Shown piece by piece: positions 15,828-23,539 of a DNA stretch of 32,106 nucleotides. Origin of the DNA: Ruminococcus sp. (GTDB lineage: Bacteria; Bacillota; Clostridia; Oscillospirales; Acutalibacteraceae); contig JAMPDR010000027.1 in assembly GCA_023665555.1 (NCBI GenBank), positions 1 through 32,106 on the forward strand, read 5' to 3'. The position numbers and the translations under genes were made by a program. The notes under the pieces are model-generated. The model saw only the letters and a list, made by a program, of their open reading frames with translations, ran no database searches and was not told where the DNA came from. Positions within the stretch are counted from its first letter, which is position 1. Each line of letters starts with the position of its first letter.

Positions 15828-17051
15828 TCACTTAACCATAATTTTGTATACAAAGCTTGACAAAATATGTTTTTCAAACACCGGAACATTTTCGTCATCA
15901 TCAATAATCTGATAATAAACATAGCAACTGTTGACTTCGCCTTTTTTCAGCTTTGCCGAATCATAATTAACAGTTATCTCTGTTTGCTTATCCTTTTCAA
16001 CATCAACATCCATATAGCTGCATCCGTCAAACACCGACATAAGCTCATGGTTGATGTATAAACTTATTCTGTATTTCGCAGTTTTTCCCGACATGTTGAT
16101 AATGAGTTTATCGTTTTTATCTGCCTTGGTTTTTATAATGCAATCATGAAGTCCCTCGTCTTCTTCACCGACGAAAAAGCTGTCATTAATATCCTTGTAA
16201 ACAAATTGCGCCGGTCCATTTTCACACCACTCTTTAACAAATTCATTTTGTTCATTCACCGATACCAATGAATAATCCGTGCAAATATCAGTCTGTGCTG
16301 ATGCATCCTTGTCCATGATTAGTTTGCAACATCCATATGTCATAATGTCGTAAGGCATTTTTTCAATTTCTTCATATACGCCATCCTCATTCGGAACCGC
16401 TTTTTCAAGCAGCTGATAGCTTGGACTGTACATTCTGACAATTTGAACAAGCAACACATCACCTTTTTTTCCTATATTAGGCTTAAAGCTAAATTCTGCT
16501 TTGTAATCTTTATACTTTTCGGGTTTGAAGATATACATATCGGTATTCTTAACTGTCTTGCCGTTTGCTTTAACGTCAAAGGTCTGTTTAACACCATCAA
16601 CATAAATCATCAAACCCTCTTCACGCAGTTCTCTGTCAGCACCTTTATCGCCAACCTGCTGAAGCATATTGATTTTAACTTTTTTACCTGTATATCTGAC
16701 TTCCGATATTTCGTAAGGTGTGCCTTCATCAACAATTGCAGCATCATCATATCCAATATCCACCGTTGTTGCTTTTCCTCCACCTAAGACGGCAAGATCA
16801 ACGGCCGCACCCGCCGCAAAAAGGCAAATCGCCATAATAATTGCAACCACTGCAATCCTGACGAAAGTGTACTTTTTTCTGCTTTTGCCTGCTGTTTCAT
16901 CAACTGCTTTGCTGTTTTCGATAAGAGTCTGCATCTTACTTTCAAACTCAGGTGAGAACTCTCTTACAACATCCTCTTCCTGCACACCTGAAAGAATTTC
17001 ATGTTTTTCAACCTCTTCAAATGCCATTTTAAGTTTATCGTTATTTTTCAT
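15828..17051 (-). CDS. Membrane anti-sigma factor candidate
   Basis: 407 residues. A short cytoplasmic N-terminal part (about 1-62) with a helical MAFEEVEKHEIL segment is followed by one membrane segment (VRIAVVAIIMAICLFAAGAA, about 65-85). The large outside region of about 320 residues has no family I recognise. Its start overlaps the stop of the ECF sigma gene by 11 bp and has AAGGAGG upstream, so the two are translationally coupled. The single-pass topology and coupling to a sigma factor argue for an anti-sigma/sensor role; no zinc-type anti-sigma motif is visible. Confidence 0.75.
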   Translation of the reverse strand: MKNNDKLKMAFEEVEKHEILSGVQEEDVVREFSPEFESKMQTLIENSKAVDETAGKSRKKYTFVRIAVVAIIMAICLFAAGAAVDLAVLGGGKATTVDIGYDDAAIVDEGTPYEISEVRYTGKKVKINMLQQVGDKGADRELREEGLMIYVDGVKQTFDVKANGKTVKNTDMYIFKPEKYKDYKAEFSFKPNIGKKGDVLLVQIVRMYSPSYQLLEKAVPNEDGVYEEIEKMPYDIMTYGCCKLIMDKDASAQTDICTDYSLVSVNEQNEFVKEWCENGPAQFVYKDINDSFFVGEEDEGLHDCIIKTKADKNDKLIINMSGKTAKYRISLYINHELMSVFDGCSYMDVDVEKDKQTEITVNYDSAKLKKGEVNSCYVYYQIIDDDENVPVFEKHILSSFVYKIMVK

Positions 17052-17574
17052 TGTCTGTAACCTCCTTTTTAATATTGCTTATCAATTTGCGTCTGCCTCG
17101 AACAAGCTGCTGTTTCACCGTTGTAAGTTTTCGTGAAAGCACATCTGCAATTTCGCTCACTGTCAGCTCGTTCAGATAATAAAGACTCAAAACGTCTTTA
17201 TATTTATCGTCCAAAGCCATAATCGCATTAACAATAACGTTCATTTCTTCCTGTTCACATATGCGTTCAAGAAGTGATTCATCTGATGATATGTCAAGCA
17301 TATCAATATAAAGAACCTCCGAACTGCAGTCTTTTGAGATCATATTCAACGCTGTGTTTCTTGCCGCCTTAATAACGTATGATGCAGTTTGAACTGAATT
17401 CACATCGTCAATTTTATCAATGTTTCTTGCAATTGCAATGAACGCATCATGAACCGCATCTTCAGCCGACTGCGGATTTTTCAACACCTTGCATGCGGCA
17501 ATATACATCCGCTTGCGATACATCATATAGACCTGCTCAAGTTTGCAATTTTCATTTTGCTTTGTCAATCCCAT
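17041..17574 (-). CDS. ECF-type RNA polymerase sigma factor
   Basis: 177 residues. Region 2 is at about 15-80 (AACKVLKNPQSAEDAVHDAF, AARNTALNMI). Region 4 is at about 112-165 (ALDDKYKDVLSLYYLNELTV, SEIADVLSRKLTTVKQQLVRG). It directs RNA polymerase to a stress or envelope regulon. GGGTGAG precedes the ATG. It overlaps the downstream membrane gene by 11 bp. An upstream TGTAACC about 60-70 nt before the start could be an ECF-type -35 element for autoregulation, but this is weak. Confidence 0.92.
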   Translation of the reverse strand: MGLTKQNENCKLEQVYMMYRKRMYIAACKVLKNPQSAEDAVHDAFIAIARNIDKIDDVNSVQTASYVIKAARNTALNMISKDCSSEVLYIDMLDISSDESLLERICEQEEMNVIVNAIMALDDKYKDVLSLYYLNELTVSEIADVLSRKLTTVKQQLVRGRRKLISNIKKEVTDNEK

Positions 17575-17683
17575 CTGACGCTCTCACCCTCTTTATGTAT
17601 CTTTTGAAAGACCTTTCACTTATATAAACAAGAAATAAGTCGATATGGTTACAATTTTGCGAAAAAAGTTTTTATAAATAATA

Positions 17684-17717
17684 ATGATAAAAATAAACCC
17701 TCCAAAATAGAGGGTTT
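17684..17717 (-). terminator. Terminator of the phosphatase gene
   Basis: AAACCCTC pairs with GAGGGTTT (8 bp) around a 7-nt loop, followed by ATTTTTATC on the - strand. It begins 12 nt after the stop codon. Confidence 0.85.
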
Positions 17718-17728
17718 AACATAATTTT

Positions 17729-18589
17729 TCACTCTACATAAAACTCTTTCATATCATCCAGCCTCAAAAGCATGGGACTTCCGCCCATTGCCGCGCCTGT
17801 GTCAATGTCGATCCATGTCGGGGTTCTTAAAGCCTTTGATTTATGTTCTTCTCCGTAATATACAGTCGGAGTGTGGCCGAAAACAGTGATAATATCATCA
17901 AAATATCTGTCATCTATTTGTGGCCTTGTCCACAAAAGTTCGTCCGGTGCATATTGCCTGAGTTTTTTGCCAACCTTGAAATTGCCGAGTCCCGAATGAG
18001 TAAGAAGAAAATCCCTGTTGTTCACGGTAAGAACATCATACAAAGGTGCTTCTCTCAAGAATTCAAGAATGTATTTTATTTCACTGCTCCTCATTGCAGA
18101 AAGCGCATCAATAGTTTTCTGACCGCCATTAGAAATCCACGTCATATACACATCAAGATTACTTCCCGTGAGCCTGCTTATAGAATCTTCTGTTATCTCT
18201 TCAAACAGAAAATCACAGGCAAGAAACATTGCTTCATGATTGCCGAGAATGAGTTGAACATTCGGCTGAGCCATAAGCCACTTGATTATTCTTATGCCGT
18301 CATCGCCACGATCAATCACATCTCCGAGAACATAAAGAAAATCATCATTGGAAAAATTAACCTTTGATAAAAGTCCGAGAAATTTCTCAAGCGGATACCC
18401 GTGCAAATCTGATGTTACGTAAACCATAATAATTTCCATAGCCTTTCCGGCTACAAATAGTTCATTAAAAGTTCTATACATACCTTGCTGTAGCCGAACA
18501 AGGCGTATATATAATGGAAATTTCGTCCATTCAAAATTATGCCATAGGCGAATTTTGAGGACATACAATCTAATAGCGTGATTTTTCAC
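17729..18589 (-). CDS. PPP-type metallophosphoesterase (PrpA/ApaH-like)
   Basis: The catalytic domain starts at MVYVTSDLHG (ATG 18427). It carries the metal and phosphate motifs DLHG, GDVIDRGDDG, GNHEAM, LLTHSGLG and FGHTP, as in small Ser/Thr phosphatases and diadenosine-tetraphosphate hydrolases; the substrate is not decided by sequence. The frame stays open upstream to a GTG at 18589 that has GGGAGG 7 nt before it and a TTGTGA-17-TATAAT promoter further up, so the annotated start is the GTG. This adds 54 residues unlike any phosphatase N terminus (MKNHAIRLYVLKIRLW...). Alternatives are ATG at 18439 or 18427, giving about 233 residues, the usual family length. The leader may be a repeat cassette fused in frame. 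Confidence 0.88.
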   Translation of the reverse strand: MKNHAIRLYVLKIRLWHNFEWTKFPLYIRLVRLQQGMYRTFNELFVAGKAMEIIMVYVTSDLHGYPLEKFLGLLSKVNFSNDDFLYVLGDVIDRGDDGIRIIKWLMAQPNVQLILGNHEAMFLACDFLFEEITEDSISRLTGSNLDVYMTWISNGGQKTIDALSAMRSSEIKYILEFLREAPLYDVLTVNNRDFLLTHSGLGNFKVGKKLRQYAPDELLWTRPQIDDRYFDDIITVFGHTPTVYYGEEHKSKALRTPTWIDIDTGAAMGGSPMLLRLDDMKEFYVE

Positions 18590-18641
18590 GCTATACCTCC
18601 CTATAACTCCACTTTAATGCTGTTATTGTTTGTTCTATTAT

Positions 18642-18680
18642 ATTATATCATAAACTAACATACTTCACAATATAGGGGGA
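18642..18680 (-). promoter_or_regulatory. Promoter with upstream CCCCCTA box (copy A)
   Basis: TTGTGA at 18665-18670, a 17-nt spacer, and TATAAT at 18642-18647, with TCCCCC at 18675-18680 just upstream of the -35. It drives the leader/phosphatase frame. The same layout recurs before the SprT-like gene at 21558-21597. Confidence 0.65.
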
Positions 18681-18695
18681 TATCAACTGACCGCT

Positions 18696-19175
18696 TTATA
18701 TTTTTTCTTCTATACGTAAAATAATATTCATATTTTCGACAGTAACATAACTTATTCTCAGCTTTTGACCATTCCCGGTAACACAACCGCCAAACACTTT
18801 TGTCTGAGAATAACCCGGTCCAACTGAATTCGAATACGAAAAGAATTCATCATTAATATAAAACGATTCAACATCATGACCTAGAGCAGACGGTGTGTTG
18901 AAACCGCTAACTTCGCCCTCAACCACTGAACAAGTTTGATTTTGCAACTGCTCGTACAATCTTGTTGACTCAGCATTAGAAGTAATAACACTCCACAGTG
19001 TTACCGAAACAAAACCAATGCACACAACTGTTGCCATTATTCTTTCTAAAACAGGCTGTTTATGCTTAAAAGCATAGCAAACGTATCCAATCATAAAAGC
19101 TGACACAGCAAACAATATTATATGTATCGTGCTCACATAGATTTTTTCAGTTTCAAAAATAGTAACATAATCCAT
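18696..19175 (-). CDS. Unrecognised two-pass membrane protein
   Basis: 159 residues. Membrane segments are at about 16-35 (IHIILFAVSAFMIGYVCYAF) and 45-64 (MATVVCIGFVSVTLWSVIT). The outside C-terminal domain is about 90 residues and beta-rich (VVEGEVSGFNTP, FFSYSNSVGPGYSQTKVFGG, GQKLRISYVT). AAAGGTG precedes the ATG. It starts 12 nt after the stop of the preceding membrane protein gene, so the two form an operon. No family recognised. Confidence 0.7.
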   Translation of the reverse strand: MDYVTIFETEKIYVSTIHIILFAVSAFMIGYVCYAFKHKQPVLERIMATVVCIGFVSVTLWSVITSNAESTRLYEQLQNQTCSVVEGEVSGFNTPSALGHDVESFYINDEFFSYSNSVGPGYSQTKVFGGCVTGNGQKLRISYVTVENMNIILRIEEKI

Positions 19176-19187
19176 GTCCGCTCACCT

Positions 19188-19898
19188 TTATTTTGCTCGT
19201 TCTTTTCTTATGTAATCCCAGCCGCATCCGGTATCCAGCAAATCATGAAAATCTCCGACGCTGTCAAGATCTCCGTCCTCATAAGACAGATATACAATTT
19301 CCTTTGTTTCGCTGTTGATACCTATAAACTGCATTTCATGCGGATAGTCTTTTGTCTTGACAAGTCTGAAATCGAAGCCGTCAATCGTAAAATTCGGGTC
19401 GGCTTCATCTCTTTCAACAGGATTCAGATAAAACTCATATTCAGAATTGATTTCTTCAACCTTTTTTGCAAAGTCTGAATCGTCATATTGACAAATCAAC
19501 GTATCTGCCTTTTGCTGATAAATAATTGTATATACATAATATTCATAGTAATTGACATTTTTATATTTTTCGTCTATGTCAGCAGTGCAAGAACTGCTGT
19601 ATCTCGTGACTGCCTTATCACCGTCATAAGCTTTGAATTGTACATGAGGAAACAACATATTCATAAATAGGCAACCGACAATTGTTACAGCCAGAAGTAC
19701 TGCCGTGATAGCAGATCGTACCCATGTCGGAATAACATCTGATGCCGCCAACAAAAATGACATAACTGCCATTATGAGCGGCGCCCATAATACCCCATGC
19801 GGAATAACAACATAACCGCTTGCAATGAAGAATATACCAAATGCAATCGGCACAACCAATATGAGAGCCGAGAAGATAAACGGCATAGCTTTTTTCAT
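19188..19898 (-). CDS. Unrecognised membrane protein with soluble C-terminal domain
   Basis: 236 residues. Three or four hydrophobic segments fall within about residues 5-85 (PFIFSALILVVPIAFGIFF; VLWAPLIMAVMSFLLAA; AITAVLLAVTIVGCLFM). A soluble domain of about 150 residues follows, rich in Tyr and Asp (YYEYYVYTIIYQQKADTLIC). GAGGTG precedes the ATG. It is first in a two-gene operon with the 159-residue membrane protein. No family recognised. Confidence 0.7.
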   Translation of the reverse strand: MKKAMPFIFSALILVVPIAFGIFFIASGYVVIPHGVLWAPLIMAVMSFLLAASDVIPTWVRSAITAVLLAVTIVGCLFMNMLFPHVQFKAYDGDKAVTRYSSSCTADIDEKYKNVNYYEYYVYTIIYQQKADTLICQYDDSDFAKKVEEINSEYEFYLNPVERDEADPNFTIDGFDFRLVKTKDYPHEMQFIGINSETKEIVYLSYEDGDLDSVGDFHDLLDTGCGWDYIRKERAK

Positions 19899-20037
19899 AA
19901 CTAATCACCTCAAATTAATTTAAATTCACTGATGCATCAGTTTCACAAATTATAGGCTTGTCAATTTTGAAAGTCAATAAAAATGATTGAAATGTAAGAA
20001 ATTTGTAATTATTTTTTTGCAAATTGCACTTAAGAAT

Positions 20038-20844
20038 TCAAATGCTTGGTAGTGTATTCAGCAAAAATTCCAGCATATCTATGTACTCATAATAGTATTT
20101 TACATAAGTAACAACACCATCATTTGAGTGCATATCACCATTTACAGGCAGACACAAACTAAAACATTCAATATCATTTTCATCATATTCCCATGATTCA
20201 TCCGGTTCTGCTTCTTCTAAAATAACATTCTTATTAGGTATATACATTGGAATATCATCCACATCGGACGGTACAAATATCCATTCAGCACCTTTTTTAA
20301 TCACCGCATCGATAACAGCTTTGCCTATTTTATCAGACCAAAAATTGTTCTCAACAGTAAAGCAAGCATTTTGTGTCCACCCCATATCTGTCACATCAAG
20401 AACAACGACACTGAATTGCTTATTGTACCTATTGAGAAATTGTATTAAATCGGCTGCCCCGCGTGAATTTTCTTCTTCATCTCCGGTAAAAGCAATGACA
20501 ACATCTGGCGGAAAAACAGATTCTAACATTAAGTATACAATGGCGGCGCAAGTTATTTGATTATCAAAAGTACCTCTCAGCATTTCTTCATCTATTTCTT
20601 CAGTAAAACATTTCGTCATACTGCTTGCGCAATCTACATGACATGAAACTATCCATAGCTTATCAGATAATTCTTGTATAGGCTTTTCCGAATATAAATG
20701 AAATAGTCCATCTGCATTTATTCTTTTATATTTACTATTCCATAAAAGCTGAGCAACTCTATCAAGTCGATTCGCACATTTAAACCGATTGCCATCATCT
20801 TTATTAATCACAGATAATTCCTTTAAAATCTCTATACTGTTCAT
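20038..20844 (-). CDS. M28/M42-type zinc peptidase-like protein
   Basis: 268 residues from the ATG at 20844, which has AAAGGA upstream; a TTG at 20862 is less likely. Candidate co-catalytic metal ligands appear in family order: His and Asp in WIVSCHVDCASS, Asp in GTFDNQITCAA, the Glu pair in AFTGDEEENSRGAADLI, Asp in VVLDVTDMGW, and His in NGDMHSNDGVVTYV. This fits an aminopeptidase fold of the M20/M28/M42 clan (MH). The protein is somewhat shorter than typical M42 enzymes and lacks an obvious lid insertion. It follows the SprT-like gene by 62 nt, probably in one transcript. Confidence 0.8.
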   Translation of the reverse strand: MNSIEILKELSVINKDDGNRFKCANRLDRVAQLLWNSKYKRINADGLFHLYSEKPIQELSDKLWIVSCHVDCASSMTKCFTEEIDEEMLRGTFDNQITCAAIVYLMLESVFPPDVVIAFTGDEEENSRGAADLIQFLNRYNKQFSVVVLDVTDMGWTQNACFTVENNFWSDKIGKAVIDAVIKKGAEWIFVPSDVDDIPMYIPNKNVILEEAEPDESWEYDENDIECFSLCLPVNGDMHSNDGVVTYVKYYYEYIDMLEFLLNTLPSI

Positions 20845-20906
20845 ATAATCAAATCCTTTCAATTGAAGATGTTAAATCAACTCACGATGCTATTATAAAA
20901 CTTTCA

Positions 20907-21461
20907 TCAATCCGAATGTTCATCAAGCCATTTCAAATCAATACGCTTTTCGCCGACTGATTCAAAAGAAACAACTGCAAACATGAAAGAACCGCTTTTT
21001 TCGATACTTTTTATAACACCCTTACCGTATTTAGGATGTGTCACTTTATGACCGTTCTTATATTTGCTCAGTTCATCGAACAACTCATCTTCTTTTAAAT
21101 GCAATTCTTTATAGTAATTATCTATTTCTGAATTATACAGCCGTCTTGGCAATGCACCTACCCTGATACAACAAGCCTTCCATGAATTTCCATGGCCGCG
21201 TTCTCGGTTAATCACCCAATTCATATAATGTGCATATTCGTGCCTGATTACATCCAAAGCCGATTCAACCGTCCATTCCGGATTTCCAAACCAATAGTTG
21301 GAAAATCTAAAGGACATATTCTCCCCTGCATAAAATGAACCTAACCTATGTCTGGCATTACCAAACACAATCGGCAAATTTCTGCCTTCTAATCCCGTTA
21401 TCAAATCCAGTTTTGCAATTTCTTCACGTATTCTTTCTTCATCCCATATGATTCTTTCCAT
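20907..21461 (-). CDS. SprT-like zinc metalloprotein with UvrD-type C-terminal tail
   Basis: 184 residues. The catalytic helix VIRHEYAHYMNW gives HExxH, and GHGNSWKACCIRVGA supplies the third His region typical of SprT/Spartan-like proteins. After a linker, residues about 135-180 (HKVTHPKYGKGVIKSIEKSG, then VSFESVGEKRIDLKWL) resemble the Tudor-like tail of UvrD/PcrA helicases, which binds RNA polymerase. The role may be proteolysis or binding at nucleoprotein complexes; this is inference. GGGAGTG precedes the ATG. The promoter has an unusual CCCCCTA box. Confidence 0.82.
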   Translation of the reverse strand: MERIIWDEERIREEIAKLDLITGLEGRNLPIVFGNARHRLGSFYAGENMSFRFSNYWFGNPEWTVESALDVIRHEYAHYMNWVINRERGHGNSWKACCIRVGALPRRLYNSEIDNYYKELHLKEDELFDELSKYKNGHKVTHPKYGKGVIKSIEKSGSFMFAVVSFESVGEKRIDLKWLDEHSD

Positions 21462-21557
21462 AAATTACATTCACTCCCATTTATGTATTGTTTACCTAAT
21501 TTCATAGGCAAACGGAATGATAGCGTCCTGCTAAGGCAAGACATTATATTTCGCCAT

Positions 21558-21597
21558 ATAAGATAACACAAATATACACAGTTCAAAATTAGGGGGA
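21558..21597 (-). promoter_or_regulatory. Promoter with upstream CCCCCTA box (copy B)
   Basis: TTGAAC at 21581-21586, a 17-nt spacer, and TCTTAT at 21558-21563, with TCCCCCT at 21591-21597. It matches the layout of copy A at 18642-18680 and lies upstream of the SprT-like gene. Confidence 0.55.
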
Positions 21598-21654
21598 TAC
21601 ATATTCTCAACTAAAATACACTTTCGGCAAAGCGTAACGAATTTGCACCTGACA

Positions 21655-21696
21655 AAAATATAGCTTAAAGCGGCACGCTCTTTAACGTACCGCTTT
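21655..21696 (-). terminator. Terminator of the tandem paralogue array
   Basis: AAAGCGGTACG pairs with CGTGCCGCTTT (11 bp, one G-U) around TTAAAGAG. AAGCTATATTTTTG follows. It lies 7 nt after the last paralogue. Confidence 0.85.
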
Positions 21697-21702
21697 GTTT
21701 CG

Positions 21703-22254
21703 TTATGCAATTTTTTTGAGTGATAGCTTTGATTGCCTATCACCGAAATACTTATTCCACTGCAAAAAATAATAATCTAAGTTAAGAATATAATTCTTTA
21801 ATTCTTCATCAGTCATACCATTTCTTCGGCAATGAAAGAAGCTGGTCACATTACCGGTTTCTCCCGGTTCAAAATTATCATCTTTCAGCGATGCCACAGT
21901 ATAGCCTATTACGTCGTTATCAGAACATGGAATCAGACCCTTCAGTACCACATCTATTATAGCACTCGTGTTCTTGAACTTAACAATAACGTTGACATAG
22001 CAATATTCATCCGGATCACCGGAGTCAAATTCAACATTTTCGTTCAAGTATTCAAAATGTCCGTCATCGTTGCGATATTTATAAAGTTCATGAGCACAAT
22101 CCTCTATATCATATTTCGTCATTGGATGTACTTCAACATCGACGCTCAATGCCTTGAAAGGATACACGATTGCATGATAGGATATTGCCGCCGTTATTGC
22201 CAACACGAAAATACATACCAAAACCAACACAACGATCTTCATTTTCTTACTCAT
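21703..22254 (-). CDS. Membrane-anchored paralogue, copy 1 of 3
   Basis: 183 residues. The N-terminal signal anchor (about residues 4-31, MKIVVLVLVCIFVLAITAAI) has no clear lipobox. The outside domain of about 150 residues contains a PCSDNDVIGY core, an EPGETGNVTSFFHC segment and a helical TDEELKNYILNLDYYF. No family recognised. AAAGGAG precedes the ATG. It is last in the array and followed by a terminator. Identical to copy 2 through about residue 86, then roughly one position in four differs. Confidence 0.82.
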   Translation of the reverse strand: MSKKMKIVVLVLVCIFVLAITAAISYHAIVYPFKALSVDVEVHPMTKYDIEDCAHELYKYRNDDGHFEYLNENVEFDSGDPDEYCYVNVIVKFKNTSAIIDVVLKGLIPCSDNDVIGYTVASLKDDNFEPGETGNVTSFFHCRRNGMTDEELKNYILNLDYYFLQWNKYFGDRQSKLSLKKIA

Positions 22255-22324
22255 ATGCTTTCTCCTTTATATTGGTTTAGAAAATGCTACCTTATCAACT
22301 GAAATCGAGCCGATGAATAGTTTC

Positions 22325-22876
22325 TTATGCAATTTTTTTAAGTGATAGTTTTGATTGCCTTTGACCGAAGTCACTATCGCGTTGCAAAAAATAATAATCT
22401 AAGTTAAGAATATAATTCCTTAATTCTTCGTCGGTCATACCATTTCTTCGGCAATGAAAACGGCAGGTCACATCACCGGTTTCTCCCGGTTCAAATGTAT
22501 CATATTTCAATGGTTTCACGCTATAGCCTATTACGTCGTTATCAGAACATGGAATCAGACCCATCGGTACCATAGCTATTATAGCATTCGTGTTCTTGAA
22601 CTCAACAATAACTTTTACATAGCAATATTCATCCGGATCACCGGAGTCAAATTCAACATTTTCGTTCAAGTATTCAAAATGTCCGTCATCGTTGCGATAT
22701 TTATAAAGTTCATGAGCACAATCCTCTATATCATATTTCGTCATTGGATGTACTTCAACATCGACGCTCAATGCCTTGAAAGGATACACGATTGCATGAT
22801 AGGATATTGCCGCCGTTATTGCCAACACGAAAATACATACCAAAACCAACACAACGATCTTCATTTTCTTACTCAT
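22325..22876 (-). CDS. Membrane-anchored paralogue, copy 2 of 3
   Basis: 183 residues, same layout as copy 1: signal anchor, then outside domain. Differences from copy 1 cluster after residue 86, for example KPLKYDTFEPGETGDVTCRF where copy 1 has ASLKDDNFEPGETGNVTSFF, and RDSDFGQ near the C terminus. The unit has a one-base deletion just after its stop codon, which accounts for the 622-bp spacing. Same ribosome binding site as the other copies. Confidence 0.82.
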   Translation of the reverse strand: MSKKMKIVVLVLVCIFVLAITAAISYHAIVYPFKALSVDVEVHPMTKYDIEDCAHELYKYRNDDGHFEYLNENVEFDSGDPDEYCYVKVIVEFKNTNAIIAMVPMGLIPCSDNDVIGYSVKPLKYDTFEPGETGDVTCRFHCRRNGMTDEELRNYILNLDYYFLQRDSDFGQRQSKLSLKKIA

Positions 22877-22947
22877 ATGCTTTCTCCTTTATATTGGTTT
22901 AGAAAATGCTACCTTATCAACTGAAATCGAGCCGATGAATAGTTTCG

Positions 22948-23499
22948 TTATGCGAATTTTTTGAGTGATAGTTTCGATTGCCTTTCATTGAAGTGCACAT
23001 CGGATTGTACAAAGTAATAATTCAAATTAAAAATATAGTTCCTTAATTCTTCATCGGTCATGCCATTTCTTCTGCAATAAAAACGGCAGGTCACATCACC
23101 GGTTTCTCCCGGTTCAAAACTATCATATTTCAACTGTTGCACGCTATAGCCTATTACGTCGTTATCTGAACATGGAATCAGATACTTCGGTTTCATCTTT
23201 CTTATAGAATTCGTGTTCTTGAACTCAACAATAACTTTTATACAGCAATATTCATCCGGATCACCGGAGTCAAATTCAAAATTTTCGTTCAAATATTCAA
23301 AATATCCGTCATCATTGCGATACTTGTTAAGTTCATGAGCGCAATACTTTAGCTCCGATTTCGTCATTGGATGTACTTCAACATCGACGCTCAATGCCTT
23401 GAAAGGATACACGATTGCATGATAGGATATTGCCGCCGTTATTGCCAACACGAAAATACATACCAAAACCAACACAACGATCTTCATTTTCTTACTCAT
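22948..23499 (-). CDS. Membrane-anchored paralogue, copy 3 of 3
   Basis: 183 residues. The first 47 residues equal those of copies 1 and 2; the rest is the most divergent (SELKYCAHELNKYRNDDGYF, then NSIRKMKPKYLIPCSDNDVI). It keeps PCSDNDVIGYSV and the TDEELRNYI helix. It follows the Amidase_6 gene by about 40 nt and is probably read from the amidase promoter, so it is likely the founder copy of the array. Function is unknown; a surface or secreted partner of the amidase is possible. Confidence 0.82.
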   Translation of the reverse strand: MSKKMKIVVLVLVCIFVLAITAAISYHAIVYPFKALSVDVEVHPMTKSELKYCAHELNKYRNDDGYFEYLNENFEFDSGDPDEYCCIKVIVEFKNTNSIRKMKPKYLIPCSDNDVIGYSVQQLKYDSFEPGETGDVTCRFYCRRNGMTDEELRNYIFNLNYYFVQSDVHFNERQSKLSLKKFA

Positions 23500-23539
23500 A
23501 TGCTTTCTCCTTTATATTGGTTTAGAAAATGCTACCTCA

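Noticed and set aside
17640..17660. TGTAACC as an ECF -35 element for autoregulation of the sigma gene
   Set aside because: The matching -10 element is not clear, so it is mentioned only in the sigma gene entry and not annotated.
21401..21743. Short - strand frames upstream of the SprT-like gene
   Set aside because: They cover a promoter and a terminator and lack ribosome binding sites.
21832..22924. Two 156-residue + strand frames opposite the tandem paralogues
   Set aside because: They are repeated only because the tandem units are repeated; the - strand genes have ribosome binding sites and signal anchors, these do not.
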